A stretch of DNA of 54,813 nt from Microbacteriaceae bacterium PS02067 (GCA_029960085.1 JASCPG010000012.1:1-54813); one strand, 5' to 3'; shown: positions 7,751-17,490, numbered from the stretch's first letter. Numbers and translations are program-made. The notes: generated by a model from the letters alone, not told the origin.

Positions 7751-8410
7751 TCAGAACAGCGTCGGCGCATCGGCGATCGTCCACGAGGCGCGGTGGTGCG
7801 CGCTGAGACCGTGCGAGCTGATCGCGGCGCGATGCTCCGCACTCGCGTACCCCTTGTTGCGCGACCACTGGTACACGGGCGCCTCGTCGTGCAGACGCAC
7901 CATGAGGTCGTCGCGCGCGACCTTCGCGAGAACGGATGCCGCGGCGGCGGATGCCAGGTCGCGGTCTGCCTTCACGATCGGCTGCACCCGAAGGCCCGCG
8001 CCGCCCGCCGGTGTGATGTAGTCGTGGTTGCCGTCGAGGACGACCACCGCCTCCTCGGGCACGACGCCCGCCGCCCGCAGTCCCGCGATCGCGCGGAGCG
8101 CCGCGAGCCCGAGCGCCCGGATGATCCCGACCCCGTCGATCTCCGCCGCGCTCGCCCACCCGACAGCCGACGCGCCCACCCAGTCCGCCGCGCGCTGCGC
8201 CACCTCGGGGCGACGCCGCTCGGCGACGAGCTTCGAGTCGCGCAGGCCCTCCGGCACGCGGCGGCGGGCCTGCGCGGCATCCACCGTCACCGCTCCGACG
8301 GCGACCGGGCCCGCAAGCGCCCCGCGACCCACCTCGTCGCACGCGATGATGAGGGCGTGTTCCCGCAGCAGCCGACGCTCAACCGTGAGGCGAGGCGTGA
8401 TCACGGTCAT
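7751..8410 (-). CDS. rnhB: ribonuclease HII
   Basis: 219 aa. It removes RNA from RNA/DNA hybrids and single ribonucleotides from DNA. Catalytic acidic residues are visible: ACDEVGRGALAGPV (Asp-Glu at about 24-25), VVLDGNHDYITP, and KADRDLASAAAASVLAKVARD region with the last Asp. The C-terminus carries YQWSRNKGYASAEHR, typical of type II. The ATG at 8410 overlaps the lepB stop by 4 bp, so translation is coupled. Confidence 0.95.
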   Translation of the reverse strand: MTVITPRLTVERRLLREHALIIACDEVGRGALAGPVAVGAVTVDAAQARRRVPEGLRDSKLVAERRRPEVAQRAADWVGASAVGWASAAEIDGVGIIRALGLAALRAIAGLRAAGVVPEEAVVVLDGNHDYITPAGGAGLRVQPIVKADRDLASAAAASVLAKVARDDLMVRLHDEAPVYQWSRNKGYASAEHRAAISSHGLSAHHRASWTIADAPTLF

Positions 8411-9150
8411 TCCTTCGGCACCCCGGCGAACACGTCGTGATGGAAGTCGATGCCGCCGAAGCGCGAGAACGGCCAGGTGATGAGGAAAGCCCGTCCGACG
8501 ACGTTCTGCTCGGGGACGAAGCCGTGCGAGGGCTGGTCGGTGTTGTAGCGGGAATCCTGCGAGTGATCGCGGTTGTCGCCCAACACCCAGAAGGATCCCT
8601 CGGGGACCGTGACGTCGTAGGGCTTGACGACGGGCGCACTCTGGCCCGGAGCGAGGTCGAGGTACCGCGTCTCGTCGATCGGAGTGCCGTTGACGGTCAC
8701 CTGCCCGAGCGCGTTGCAACAGACGACGTGGTCTCCGCCGACACCGATGATCCGCTTGATGAGGTGGTCCTCGCTGTCGGGTGCGGAGATGCCGACGAGG
8801 GAGAGCACCCAGTCCCATGCCTCCACGAGCGGGGGGCGCGGGGGCGTCGCGGAGACCGGAAGCCAGCCGCCCGGATCGCGGAACACGATGACGTCGCCGC
8901 GCTCGTACCCCGAGAAGTGCGGGGTGAACTCGTCGACGAGGATCCGGTCCTTGATGAGGAGCGTCTGCTCCATCGATCCCGACGGGATGTAGAACGAGCG
9001 CACGAAGAACGTCTTGATGACGAACGAGACGAGGACGGCCACGACGACGATCACAAGGATGTCGCGGACAAGAGGCCAGATCCCGCGGCGTCGGCGACGG
9101 CGCGGCCTCATCGCGGGGGCCTCGGGCGCGGCCAGGTTCTCGGAGGTCAT
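8407..9150 (-). CDS. lepB: signal peptidase I
   Basis: 247 aa. It cleaves signal peptides of exported proteins on the outer face of the membrane. A basic N-terminus (RPRRRRRRG) precedes one transmembrane helix (ILVIVVVAVLVSFVIKTFFV, about residues 31-50). The catalytic serine is in IPSGSMEQTL and the catalytic lysine in HLIKRIIGVGGD; the late motifs GDNRDHSQDSR and VVGRAFLITWPF are present. It lies downstream of rplS, but a hairpin at 9247-9280 separates them. Confidence 0.96.
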   Translation of the reverse strand: MTSENLAAPEAPAMRPRRRRRRGIWPLVRDILVIVVVAVLVSFVIKTFFVRSFYIPSGSMEQTLLIKDRILVDEFTPHFSGYERGDVIVFRDPGGWLPVSATPPRPPLVEAWDWVLSLVGISAPDSEDHLIKRIIGVGGDHVVCCNALGQVTVNGTPIDETRYLDLAPGQSAPVVKPYDVTVPEGSFWVLGDNRDHSQDSRYNTDQPSHGFVPEQNVVGRAFLITWPFSRFGGIDFHHDVFAGVPKE

Positions 9151-9246
9151 GCACGCCCTATCTCATCAGCGCACCACGACTCGGCACGCGCCCCCTCAAG
9201 GGTCGCACACTCGGCGCCCTCCGCGTGTCATGCCACGGTATGACAA

Positions 9247-9280
9247 GAGCCCCGAACGGCAGGATGCCGGTTCGGGGCTC
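9247..9280 (-). terminator. terminator hairpin downstream of rplS
   Basis: GAGCCCCGAAC (9247-9257) and GTTCGGGGCTC (9270-9280) are perfect complements (11 bp) around a 12-base loop. The hairpin begins 19 bases past the rplS stop. Reading leftward it is followed by TTGTCAT, a weak T stretch. It probably ends rplS transcription or attenuates read-through into lepB. Confidence 0.75.
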
Positions 9281-9298
9281 TCGAAGAGATGACGCGCG

Positions 9299-9646
9299 TC
9301 AGTTGTCGCGCTTCTCCTTGATCTTGGCCTTCTTGCCACGCAGTTCGCGCAGGTAGTAGAGCTTCGCGCGACGCACGTCACCGCGGGTGACGACCTCGAT
9401 GTGGTCGATCACCGGGGAGTGAACCGGGAAGGTGCGCTCGACGCCCACCTGGAAGCTGATCTTGCGGACCGTGAAGGTCTCACGGACGCTGTCGCCCGAG
9501 CGACGGATGACGACGCCCTGGAACACCTGGACGCGCGAGCGGCTTCCTTCGGTGATGTTGACGTGCACCTTCACGGTGTCGCCGGGGGCGAAGGCGGGGA
9601 TGTCGCTGCGCAGTGATGCCGCGTCGACGGAGTCGAGGATCTGCAT
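9299..9646 (-). CDS. rplS: 50S ribosomal protein L19
   Basis: 115 aa. L19 sits at the interface of the two ribosomal subunits. Family sequence: [51 protein letters not shown] and [20 protein letters not shown]. The start is put at ATG 9646 because AGGAAG ends 8 bases before it; an in-frame GTG at 9655 overlaps that ribosome site and is unlikely. Monocistronic or weakly linked to lepB. Confidence 0.97.
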   Translation of the reverse strand: MQILDSVDAASLRSDIPAFAPGDTVKVHVNITEGSRSRVQVFQGVVIRRSGDSVRETFTVRKISFQVGVERTFPVHSPVIDHIEVVTRGDVRRAKLYYLRELRGKKAKIKEKRDN

Positions 9647-9774
9647 GATCGTCACTTCCTGCGACCGCCACAGGTCGATCGCGAGATGAGTTGAAAAGGA
9701 AGGTGCGTGCCCGAGACTGCGGAATCCGCGGCCATGCTCCCCTGAGGCAGAGCCTGATCAGGGCACAAACAGCT

Positions 9775-9803
9775 ATTCTGCCACGTCCGGGCGTGCGAGC
9801 CAA
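9775..9803 (-). promoter_or_regulatory. predicted promoter of rplS
   Basis: TTGGCT (9803-9798) and CAGAAT (9780-9775) are spaced by 17 bases. The implied start near 9768 gives an rplS leader of about 120 bases, long enough for autoregulation. Inference from consensus only. Confidence 0.5.
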
Positions 9804-9809
9804 AACGAG

Positions 9810-10310
9810 TCAGGCGGCGGGCGGCGCGCCGTTCTCGTGGATGACGATCACCTCGGCATCCGCCGTGTGCGACGGTCTGCCCGCAGCGGCCGTCGGCGGG
9901 ATATAACCGAACCCGTCGGGCGTGTGCAGCACCCGCGCGGTCGGCTTCGCCTCGCGCCACAGCTGCCGGAAGCCTCCGATCAGAGCGGCGATGCCCACGA
10001 CGACCGTCACGGCGAACAGCAGCCACCACCACGGGTTCTGGAAGAACCCCAGCGCGATGATGAGCACGTTCCAGCTGCCGACGAGCGCCAGATCCGTCCA
10101 CGAGACGGCGCGCTCCGCGCGGGCCGTTCCCCGTGCGCGGATGAGAAGCGTGAGGATGAGCTGCCCGACGAGGACGATCGGCGCCGACAGCAGCACCCAC
10201 AGCAGCGACAGGGCGCTCGCCCCGGAGATGATCCAGCCGACGAACAGCCAGAACGGCAGCACGAACGCCGCCGGGATCAGCCACCGGTAGAAGCCACTGC
10301 GCAACGCCAT
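9810..10310 (-). CDS. four-helix membrane protein of unknown function
   Basis: 166 aa. Four hydrophobic segments are visible: residues of about 9-30 (LIPAAFVLPFWLFVGWII), 33-58 (SLLWVLLSAPIVLVGQLILT), 70-90 (LALVGSWNVLIIALGFF) and 93-115 (WWWLLFAVTVVVGIAALIGG). A cytoplasmic tail of about 45 residues ends HTADAEVIVIHENGAPPAA. I do not recognise a family. It is divergent from map, with 52 bases between the starts, and next to rplS. The start at 10310 is the ATG just before the first helix. Confidence 0.8.
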   Translation of the reverse strand: MALRSGFYRWLIPAAFVLPFWLFVGWIISGASALSLLWVLLSAPIVLVGQLILTLLIRARGTARAERAVSWTDLALVGSWNVLIIALGFFQNPWWWLLFAVTVVVGIAALIGGFRQLWREAKPTARVLHTPDGFGYIPPTAAAGRPSHTADAEVIVIHENGAPPAA

Positions 10311-10362
10311 GCCCCCGATGGTACGCCCGTCCACCAGAATGGAAGCTGAAGAAAGGAACACC

Positions 10363-11145
10363 ATGATCGAGCTGCGCACCCCTGCCGAGGTCGACGCGAT
10401 GCGACCGGCGGGACGCTTCGTCGCGGAGGTGCTCGCGACGCTTCGCGACGAGACGAAAGTCGGCACGAACCTGCTGACGATCGACCGACGCGCGCACGAC
10501 ATGATCCGAAGGGCCGGAGCCGAGTCCTGCTACATCGACTATCACCCCTCGTTCGGCGCGATGCCGTTCGGCAAGGTGATCTGCACCTCGATCAACGACG
10601 CCGTGCTGCATGGCCTCCCCTTCGACTACGCACTTCGTGACGGCGATCTCGTCTCGCTCGACTTCGCGGCATCCGTCGACGGCTGGGTGGCCGACTCCGC
10701 CGTCTCGTTCGTCGTCGGCACGGCCCGCGACGAGGATCTCGCGCTCATCGACACGACGCAGCGCGCCCTGGATGCCGCGATCGGCGCTGCCGTCGAGGGG
10801 TCGCGGATCGGCGACATCTCCGCGGCGATCGCCGCCGTCGCTCACGCCGACGGGTACGGCATCAACACGGATTTCGGCGGCCATGGCGTGGGGCGCACGA
10901 TGCACGGCGACCCGCACGTCCCCAACGACGGCAAGCCGAACCGCGGCTACCCGCTGCGCGCTGGCCTCGTCCTCGCGCTCGAGCCGTGGTTCCTCCAGAC
11001 GACCGACGAGCTCGTCACCGACCCCGACGGGTGGACGCTCCTCAGCGCCGACGGCTCCCGCGGCGCGCACGCGGAGCACACCGTCGCGATCACCTCGGAC
11101 GGGCCGTTGATCCTCACGGACCGGTCGTTCCTCGGCGTCGACTGA
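10363..11145 (+). CDS. map: type I methionine aminopeptidase
   Basis: 260 aa. It removes the initiator methionine from new proteins. The metal-binding set is visible: DLVSLDFAASVDGWVADSAV (two Asp), GHGVGRTMHGDPHVPN (His), GLVLALEPWF (Glu) and EHTVAI (Glu). The substrate-gate stretch YIDYHPSFGAMPFGKVICTS is also typical. The ATG at 10363 has GAAAGGA 7 bases upstream. It converges on trmD. No N-terminal zinc-finger extension is present. Confidence 0.95.
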   Translation: MIELRTPAEVDAMRPAGRFVAEVLATLRDETKVGTNLLTIDRRAHDMIRRAGAESCYIDYHPSFGAMPFGKVICTSINDAVLHGLPFDYALRDGDLVSLDFAASVDGWVADSAVSFVVGTARDEDLALIDTTQRALDAAIGAAVEGSRIGDISAAIAAVAHADGYGINTDFGGHGVGRTMHGDPHVPNDGKPNRGYPLRAGLVLALEPWFLQTTDELVTDPDGWTLLSADGSRGAHAEHTVAITSDGPLILTDRSFLGVD

Positions 11146-11193
11146 GGCTGTGCGCCGGCGCCTTGCGCGGCCGGGCATACGGGCATCCCCGCC

Positions 11194-11275
11194 TCACAGA
11201 GACAGGAGATGTCACCGACACAGGACGAAAGAGGCGCCAACCGGCCTGTGTCGGTGAGATCTCCTGCGTCGGTGA
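11194..11275. repeat. long inverted repeat between map and trmD
   Basis: The inner arms 11203-11224 and 11245-11266 are 22 bases each and match at 21 of 22 positions, around a 20-base loop. Outer flanks (11194-11202 and 11267-11275) match at 6 of 9. The right side also holds a direct repeat, CCTGTGTCGGTGA then CCTGCGTCGGTGA. It sits between convergent genes and could act as a bidirectional terminator, or be one copy of a dispersed palindromic (REP-like) element. Confidence 0.85.
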
Positions 11276-11319
11276 TGCGCGACGCCGCGGATGCCCCGAC
11301 ACCGGCGGATGCCCGGGCG

Positions 11320-12024
11320 TCAGCCCTCGTCGGGAGCCGGCAGCAGATCGGGGCGGCGCGCCCGCGTGCGCTCCACCTGCTGGTCGTGGCGCCACCCGGC
11401 GACCTTGCCGTGGTGGCCGCTGAGCAGCACCTCGGGCACCTCCAGGCCACGCCATGAGGCGGGCTTGGTGTACGAGGGGTACTCGAGCAGCCCGTCCTCG
11501 TGGGACTCCTCGACGAGACTCTCGGGGTTGCCGACGACGCCCGGGATGAGACGCCCGATCGCCTCGATCATCGCCATCGCCGCGACCTCGCCGCCGTTGA
11601 GGACGTAGTCCCCCAGGCTCACGAGACGCACGCGGCCGCGAGTTGCGGCGTACTCGAACACGCGCTCGTCGATGCCTTCGTACCGCCCGCAGCCGAACAC
11701 GAGGTGCGGCTCTTCCGCCAGCTCCCGCGCCGTCGCCTGAGTGAACACCTCGCCCGCAGGTGAAGGGAACACGAACACCGGCGCATCCCCGGGGCCGGAT
11801 TCGGCGATCTCGTCGAGCACCTGGCCCCACGGCTCGGGCTTCATGACCATGCCCGCTCCCCCGCCGTACGGGGTGTCGTCGACGGTGCGGTGCTTGTCGT
11901 GGGCGTGATCGCGGAGGTCATGCACGCGTACGTCGAGGATGCCCCTGCCGCGCGCCTTGCCGAGGAGGGACACCTCCAGCACGTCGAAGAACGCCGGGAA
12001 GATCGTGACGACGTCGATGCGCAC
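11320..12024 (-). CDS. trmD: tRNA (guanine-37-N1)-methyltransferase
   Basis: 234 aa. It methylates G37 of tRNAs that read CNN codons, preventing frameshifts. SPOUT-fold signatures are visible: [41 protein letters not shown] and the knot [20 protein letters not shown] followed by PGVVGN. Last gene of the leftward rpsP-KH-rimM-trmD operon; the gap to rimM is a single base. Confidence 0.96.
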   Translation of the reverse strand: MRIDVVTIFPAFFDVLEVSLLGKARGRGILDVRVHDLRDHAHDKHRTVDDTPYGGGAGMVMKPEPWGQVLDEIAESGPGDAPVFVFPSPAGEVFTQATARELAEEPHLVFGCGRYEGIDERVFEYAATRGRVRLVSLGDYVLNGGEVAAMAMIEAIGRLIPGVVGNPESLVEESHEDGLLEYPSYTKPASWRGLEVPEVLLSGHHGKVAGWRHDQQVERTRARRPDLLPAPDEG

Positions 12025-12025
12025 G

Positions 12026-12619
12026 TCAGTCCTCTGCGGCGTCGGCCTCGGCGGGCTCCGGCTCGTCGTCGGGCAGCGCCTCGAAGAGCCCCGCGGGCGG
12101 AGTCACGACGACGCGGCCCGCGACGACATCGACCTCGGGAACGATCGCCGAGACGAAGGGGACGAGGATCTCGTCATCGCCCTCGAGCGGCCGGACGATC
12201 AGCAGGTCCTGCGCCGGGAAGTGGTCCACACGGACGACGCGACCGACGACCGTGCCGTCGCGGACGACGTCGAGGCCGACCAGCTGATGGTCGTACCAGG
12301 CATCATCTTCCGCCGCCGCGGTCTCGTCCTGGTCGATCCACAGGATCGCGCGCACGATCGACTCGGCGGCGGTGCGGTCGTCGATGCCCTCGAAGAAGAC
12401 GACGGGGTGCGAGTTCATCCACCGGAACTCGCGCACGGTCACGGTCTTGCCGTGCCAGGGGGATGCCTCCGGCACCTGCAGCGTGAAGACGGCACCGGGG
12501 ACGAAGCGCCCGTCCGGGTCGTCGGTGTACAGCTCGAGCTTGAGCGCGCCCTTCAGGCCGTGGGCCTTGACGAGGCGCCCGACGCGCAGTTGCGTGCGGG
12601 TCGGTTCGGCGGCGGCCAT
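12026..12619 (-). CDS. rimM: 16S rRNA processing protein RimM
   Basis: 197 aa. RimM helps assemble the 30S head around protein S19. Two beta-barrel domains are visible: residues of about 8-85 ([20 protein letters not shown], then [15 protein letters not shown]) and 95-175 with the PRC-barrel ([43 protein letters not shown]). A C-terminal acidic tail ([14 protein letters not shown]) is common in actinobacteria. It lies one base from both neighbours. Confidence 0.95.
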   Translation of the reverse strand: MAAAEPTRTQLRVGRLVKAHGLKGALKLELYTDDPDGRFVPGAVFTLQVPEASPWHGKTVTVREFRWMNSHPVVFFEGIDDRTAAESIVRAILWIDQDETAAAEDDAWYDHQLVGLDVVRDGTVVGRVVRVDHFPAQDLLIVRPLEGDDEILVPFVSAIVPEVDVVAGRVVVTPPAGLFEALPDDEPEPAEADAAED

Positions 12620-12620
12620 C

Positions 12621-12851
12621 TCAGTCGTCCGCGACGTCGACGCGCACGCGCGTTCCGTCGGCGAGAGCGGAGACGAGGGTGCGCAGCGCCTTGGCGGTGC
12701 GACCGCCGCGCCCGATCACCCGACCTCGGTCATCGGGGTGCACACGCACCTCGAGGACCTCGCCGCGGGGCGACGAGGAGGAGCGGATGACGACGTCGTC
12801 CGGGTGATCGACGATCCCCTTGACGATGTGCTCGAGCGCGGCGGACAGCAA
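12621..12851 (-). CDS. KH-domain RNA-binding protein (KhpA/YlqC type)
   Basis: 76 aa. A single type-II KH domain with the GxxG loop seen as GRGGRTAKALRTLV; the N-terminus LEHIVKGIVDHPDDV is characteristic. In other bacteria this protein pairs with KhpB and binds RNA to affect cell division. Located between rpsP and rimM, its standard place in Gram-positives. Confidence 0.93.
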   Translation of the reverse strand: MLSAALEHIVKGIVDHPDDVVIRSSSSPRGEVLEVRVHPDDRGRVIGRGGRTAKALRTLVSALADGTRVRVDVADD

Positions 12852-12856
12852 CGCGA

Positions 12857-13297
12857 TTACTCTGCGTCGGTCTCGGCGGCGGCCTCGGGGGCCGCGGCGT
12901 CGTCAGCGTCGTCGGCGGGAGCCTCGACGGGCTCCTCGACCTTCTTCTCCGCCTTCGGCTTGATGACCGACTTCTTCGCCGTGTCGGCGACGAACTCGTC
13001 CTTCTCGCCGGCGACCTTCACCGTCGAGACGGCGTTCTTGTCGCCCTTGAACTGGCCCCAGTCGCCCGTGAGCTTGAGGAGCGCGGTGACCTGCTCGGTC
13101 GGCTGCGCGCCGACGGACAGCCAGTACTGCGCACGCGCGGAGTCGACCTTGATGATCGAGGGCTCCTCGGTGGGGTGGTACTGACCGATCTCCTCGATCA
13201 CGCGACCGTCGCGCTTGGTGCGCGAGTCGGCGACGACGATGCGGTAGTAGGGCGCGCGGATCTTGCCGAGGCGCTTGAGACGGATCTTGACAGCCAC
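12857..13297 (-). CDS. rpsP: 30S ribosomal protein S16
   Basis: 146 aa. S16 is needed for early 30S assembly. The core is residues 1-85: [40 protein letters not shown] and [20 protein letters not shown]. The remaining 60 residues are an acidic, Ala/Lys-rich extension common in actinobacteria. The start is GTG at 13297, preceded by CAGGAGA at good spacing. First gene of the rpsP-KH-rimM-trmD operon and divergent from the carboxylate-amine ligase; the 195 bases between them must hold both promoters. Confidence 0.97.
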   Translation of the reverse strand: MAVKIRLKRLGKIRAPYYRIVVADSRTKRDGRVIEEIGQYHPTEEPSIIKVDSARAQYWLSVGAQPTEQVTALLKLTGDWGQFKGDKNAVSTVKVAGEKDEFVADTAKKSVIKPKAEKKVEEPVEAPADDADDAAAPEAAAETDAE

Positions 13298-13492
13298 AAT
13301 TCTCCTGAATGGTGTGAGGTGAGTTTGAACGTCGCCTGGAGCGTGGGGTGCACACCCGGCGGAAGCTCTGCGGTGGACCGACTCCGCTGGATAGAGGGTC
13401 GAGCAGGCGGTCCAACCGTCCATTTTGCCAGATTGTTTCAGATGCCGCGAACCGGGACGCTTCGTCCGACCTCGCCGTGTCAGACTGACGCC

Positions 13493-14638
13493 ATGACGGT
13501 GACCTTCGCCACCTCCCCCCGCTCCACCGTGGGCCTCGAGTGGGAGCTCATGCTCGCCGACCGCGACACCGGCGATCTCGTCGGCCGGGCGCCGGAGATC
13601 CTCCCCGCCCTCGAGGAGAGTACGGCGCTGGAGCGCTACACGGTCACCGGCGAGCTGTTGACCAACACCATCGAGGTGACGAGCGGGATCGGCGACACCG
13701 TGGCATCCGCCGTCGACGACATCGGCGACGCGATCGCGCAGGTCCGGCAGCTCACGACCCCTCGCGGCATCGAGCTGCTGTGCGCGGGCAGCCACCCGTT
13801 CGCGCAGTGGTTCGACCAGCAGGTCACCGACAAGACCCGGTACCACACGCTCATCGAGCGAACCCAGTGGTGGGGGCGGAACATGATGATCTGGGGCATC
13901 CACGTGCATGTGGGCGTCGAGGACGTCACGAAGGTGCTGCCCATCATCGGTGCGCTCGCGACCTACCTCCCGCATTTGCAGGCGCTGTCGGCATCGAGCC
14001 CGTTCTGGGCCGGAGAGCGCACCGGCTACGCCTCGAATCGTGCGCTCGTCTTCCAGCAACTGCCGACCGCGGGGCTCCCCTGGCTGCTCGACGACTGGGC
14101 GCAGTACGAGAACTATCTCGACGACATGGTGCGCACCGGCGTCATGGAGGATGCCACCGAGGTGCGCTGGGACATCCGCCCCGCGCCGCGCTGGGGCACG
14201 ATCGAGGTGCGCGCGTGCGACGGGATGTCGACGCTCACGGAGCTCGCCGCCGTCGCCGCCCTCGTCCAGGTGCTCGTCGAGCACTTCTCCCGCGAGCTCG
14301 ACGAGGGCCGCACGCTGGAACGCCTGCAGCCCTGGTACGTGCGCGAGAACAAGTGGCGCGCCGCGCGCTACGGGCTGGATGCCCGTGTCATCGTCGATCC
14401 CCACGGCACACAGCGCGTCGTGACCGAGCATCTGCTCGAAACGGTCGAGCGCCTGCGCCCCATCGCCGAGGAGTTGCACTGCGCGGTCGAGTTCGACGCC
14501 CTCGCATCGATTGCGGGCCAGGGCGCCAGCTATCAGCGCCAACTCGCGGTGGCCGATGCTTCCGACGGCGACCTGCGTCAGGTCGTGCAGCACCTCATCC
14601 GCGAGTTCCGCGAAGGCCCGAGCCGCGCACGGCCCTGA
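13493..14638 (+). CDS. YbdK-type carboxylate-amine ligase (glutamate-cysteine ligase family 2)
   Basis: 381 aa. GCS2-family core: [18 protein letters not shown] (first ATP/Mg-binding Glu residues), [39 protein letters not shown], then [20 protein letters not shown]. Relatives ligate glutamate to cysteine weakly or have unproven substrates; in mycothiol-producing actinobacteria the true substrate of these proteins is uncertain. The ATG at 13493 is the only start ahead of the first conserved motif. It converges on the glycosyltransferase, with 8 bases between stops. Confidence 0.88.
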   Translation: MTVTFATSPRSTVGLEWELMLADRDTGDLVGRAPEILPALEESTALERYTVTGELLTNTIEVTSGIGDTVASAVDDIGDAIAQVRQLTTPRGIELLCAGSHPFAQWFDQQVTDKTRYHTLIERTQWWGRNMMIWGIHVHVGVEDVTKVLPIIGALATYLPHLQALSASSPFWAGERTGYASNRALVFQQLPTAGLPWLLDDWAQYENYLDDMVRTGVMEDATEVRWDIRPAPRWGTIEVRACDGMSTLTELAAVAALVQVLVEHFSRELDEGRTLERLQPWYVRENKWRAARYGLDARVIVDPHGTQRVVTEHLLETVERLRPIAEELHCAVEFDALASIAGQGASYQRQLAVADASDGDLRQVVQHLIREFREGPSRARP

Positions 14639-14646
14639 TCGAGCCC

Positions 14647-16335
14647 TCAGCGCGTGGCATCCGGCAGGGCGGTGCCATCCGTCGGCGCCGCGGCCACCTC
14701 GAACGTCGACAGGCCGTGCTCCGTCTTCTGCCAGTAGTGGGGCTTCGTGATGAGCTGCCACAGCGCCTTGTACGACGCGGCCGAGTGCAGTAGCCAGTAC
14801 AGCGGATTGAGGATCGCCCACCCGACGAGCGAGAACGCCCCGCGCTTGTACGGTCCCATCATGTTGAGGTGGATCATCAGGGCGTTGCCGGCGAGGAAGT
14901 TCAGCAGGCAGAGCCAGAGCACGACCGGAGGGAACACACCGGAGAGATCGAGAACCGGCACCGCGAGGGTGACGATCAGGAGGGCCGTGAAGGGAATGAC
15001 GCCGAGGAAGGTCAGCGGCGTGCCCGCGATGAGCAGCGCGAAGGAGGCGAAGCGTCGCCAGCCGATCTGACGCAGCAGGGCACGCGGATGCCGCGCGTGC
15101 ACGAGCGCGGTCTGCATGTAGCCCTTGATCCATCGGCTGCGCTGGCCGATGAAGATGCCGACGCGGCTCGTGGCCTCCTCCATCGTGGTCGAGTCCACGA
15201 CGCCGACACGGTGCCCGAGCGCACTTGCCCGGATGCCGAGGTCCGCGTCCTCGGTCACGTTGTACGGATCCCACCCGCCGAGTTCGCGCAAGGCTGCTGT
15301 GCGGAAATGGTTGGATGTCCCGCCGAGAGGGATCGGGAGGTCGCGCACCTCGAGCCCGGTGAGCATGTAGTCGAACCAGTAGGCGTACTCGAGCGAGAAG
15401 AGCCGGGTGAGGACGTTCTCGCGCGCGTTGAAGTAGTTCAAGGCGGCCTGGATGACCACAGTGGAAGAGTCGGCTCGCTCGAAGGCGATATGCGTCTTCT
15501 TCAGCTGGGCGGGCTCCGGGGCATCCTCCGCGTCATAGATGACGAGGTACTGGCCGCGTGCGAGTTCGAGACCGACGTTGCAGGCTCTGGGCTTGGTCTG
15601 CGGTGCTCCGGCCGGGACGATCGCGACGATGAAGTTCTCCGGTGGGTCGCTGGCGGCGATTGCGGTCCGCGTCTCGTCATCCTCCTCCTCGACCAGGATG
15701 ATCACCTCGAGCTTGTCTGCCGGCCAGTCCAGGCGGCCGAGGTTCTCGACCAGCCGACCGACGACACGCGCCTCGCGGAACACCGGAACGAGAACGGTGT
15801 AGATGGGCAGGTCCTCGTCGCGGACTGCCGCGATCTCCTCGCGCGTCACGCGCGCGACCAGATCGTATCTGGACCCCATCAAAGACACCGAGAACTTGAA
15901 CAGGCTGCTGGCGAGGAACACGATGCTCGCCACCGCGATGACGACCACGAGCGTCTGGACGGGGAACAGCACGGCGCAGACGAGGAACACGACAAGAGCG
16001 ATCACACCGCCGACGCGCTGGCCGCGTGAGAGCACGTGCCGTGCAGACAGCGAGGGATCGGTGCGGGCGAGTCCGTCGGCCGCATGATCGGCGAACTCGG
16101 CCGGGAAGGCGGTGAGGACGTCGGCGACGATCTGGCGCTGACTCCTCGCCTCCACGCGCACGGGAGCACCGAGGTCCACGCTGAGACGACGCTGGATCGC
16201 CTCCATGTCGGTGGCCGAGGTCCCGACGATGATCGTCTCGCCCTCGCGGCGGAGCGGGATCCAGCCCTCCTGCGGATATCGCGCGCGCGACGCGGGGTCG
16301 AGCAGTGCCATCCGCGCACGTTCCGGCCCGTTCAC
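14647..16335 (-). CDS. membrane glycosyltransferase family 2 with MshEN-like N-terminal domain
   Basis: 562 aa. Residues 1-80 resemble the N-terminal domain of GspE/MshE ATPases (LIP-type repeat, [13 protein letters not shown]), a cyclic-di-GMP-binding fold in some proteins. Two helices follow (about 100-140). The GT2 domain has [46 protein letters not shown], the acid-base TEDADLGIR and [12 protein letters not shown] (QxxRW of processive enzymes). At least three C-terminal helices end the protein. It probably polymerises an extracellular polysaccharide. The start is GTG 16335, whose 4-bp overlap with the upstream membrane gene shows coupling. Confidence 0.85.
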   Translation of the reverse strand: MNGPERARMALLDPASRARYPQEGWIPLRREGETIIVGTSATDMEAIQRRLSVDLGAPVRVEARSQRQIVADVLTAFPAEFADHAADGLARTDPSLSARHVLSRGQRVGGVIALVVFLVCAVLFPVQTLVVVIAVASIVFLASSLFKFSVSLMGSRYDLVARVTREEIAAVRDEDLPIYTVLVPVFREARVVGRLVENLGRLDWPADKLEVIILVEEEDDETRTAIAASDPPENFIVAIVPAGAPQTKPRACNVGLELARGQYLVIYDAEDAPEPAQLKKTHIAFERADSSTVVIQAALNYFNARENVLTRLFSLEYAYWFDYMLTGLEVRDLPIPLGGTSNHFRTAALRELGGWDPYNVTEDADLGIRASALGHRVGVVDSTTMEEATSRVGIFIGQRSRWIKGYMQTALVHARHPRALLRQIGWRRFASFALLIAGTPLTFLGVIPFTALLIVTLAVPVLDLSGVFPPVVLWLCLLNFLAGNALMIHLNMMGPYKRGAFSLVGWAILNPLYWLLHSAASYKALWQLITKPHYWQKTEHGLSTFEVAAAPTDGTALPDATR

Positions 16336-17483
16336 GCGCCCACCCCCACGAGAGTCATCCAGGTCACCACGACCGGCCATTGCACCGCGGACGCCCATCC
16401 GATGGCGCACAGCAGGAGCGCGACGACGGCGATCAGCGCACGCTGCAGCATCGTCGTCGGTTCGGGCACGATCGCGATCGCGAGGAGAACGAGAAGGGCG
16501 TAGGTGACACCGGCGACGCCGGGAGGGGTCAGCCCGACGATGTGCGCCACGATCGTCGCGGCCACGAGCAGCACGGCGACGGCGCTCGTGCCGGGGTATC
16601 GCAGCGCGATGCACGCGATGACGATGACCGCCATGGGTGCCAGGTACCAGAACCCCCACCAGGAGGCGAGCCCGTCCACCGCGCTCGCCGCCAGTTCCGG
16701 ATCCCACGTGAGGTGGCCGCGGATCATCGCCAACCAGCCCGAGCCGAACGCCGCGCCCAGCAGCATCAGCGACGCATACACCGCCACCGTCGGGAAGCCG
16801 ATCACGATGAGGTTGGACATGCGCGCACCGTGCCGTGACTGCACGATGAAGGCACTGGCGAGGGCCGCCACCAATGCCGCCACGACCATGGTCGAGTCCG
16901 AGAGGGCTGCCGCGGCGAACAGCAACCCGGCGCGGAACCCCGCCTGGGTGTTCGCGTACGTCACGAACCGGACCATGTCGAGCATTCCGACGCCGAAGAA
17001 CGCGAGCGCGACCGCGGCTTCGAAGTTCGTGGTCGACAGGTACGCGAAAAGGGGCGTCGCGGCGAGACTGACCACCAGGATCGCCCGCAACGCAGGGCCG
17101 AAGTGCTTACGCGCGAGCGCCTGCCACACGAGCTGCACCGTGATTCCGGCCGCGATCGAGCCCGCGATGCCCAGTCCGAGCGCACCGCCCGGGATGACCA
17201 TGGCCAGCAGACTGGTCAGCGGAGGGTACAACGATTGAAGCGCATCCATCCCCCCGGCCAGCGATAGCGCGGACACCCGCTCCGCGAGCGCCGCGTTGGC
17301 CGTACCCTGCCAGGCCGCGTCGCCTGACGCGTCGTACCAGAGGGTGAGGGCGATGAGCACGAGGGCGACACCGGCACGCAGCCCCACCCGACCCCACCAC
17401 GTCCCCGGATACTTCCGGGGGTGTCCGTCGTCACTCTCGACGTAGAGCGGGATATCCCGTGTGAAGCTCAGTTGCGCGCTCAC
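16332..17483 (-). CDS. polytopic membrane protein coupled to the glycosyltransferase, unknown function
   Basis: 383 aa, about nine hydrophobic helices. The first is near residue 35 (GLRAGVALVLIALTLWYDAS), then a periplasmic stretch with AWQGTANAALAERVSALSLA and LYPPLTSLLA, and further helices to the C-terminus. The layout (N-terminal helix, an outside loop with Asp residues, then alternating helices) recalls GT-C glycosyltransferases or their partners, but no decisive motif is seen. It overlaps the GT2 gene by 4 bp and lies 7 bases after ffh, so it probably acts with GT2 in making or exporting a surface glycan. Confidence 0.75.
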   Translation of the reverse strand: MSAQLSFTRDIPLYVESDDGHPRKYPGTWWGRVGLRAGVALVLIALTLWYDASGDAAWQGTANAALAERVSALSLAGGMDALQSLYPPLTSLLAMVIPGGALGLGIAGSIAAGITVQLVWQALARKHFGPALRAILVVSLAATPLFAYLSTTNFEAAVALAFFGVGMLDMVRFVTYANTQAGFRAGLLFAAAALSDSTMVVAALVAALASAFIVQSRHGARMSNLIVIGFPTVAVYASLMLLGAAFGSGWLAMIRGHLTWDPELAASAVDGLASWWGFWYLAPMAVIVIACIALRYPGTSAVAVLLVAATIVAHIVGLTPPGVAGVTYALLVLLAIAIVPEPTTMLQRALIAVVALLLCAIGWASAVQWPVVVTWMTLVGVGA

Positions 17484-17490
17484 GGCGCGG

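Noticed and set aside
9653..9655. GTG as the start of rplS
   Set aside because: It overlaps the AGGAAG ribosome site; the ATG at 9646 is correctly spaced and matches the family's MQILDSVD opening.
13298..15274. Upstream extension of the S16 reading frame to more than 800 residues
   Set aside because: S16 begins at GTG 13297 with a proper ribosome site and the standard [11 protein letters not shown] opening; the open frame upstream overlaps the ligase and glycosyltransferase genes.
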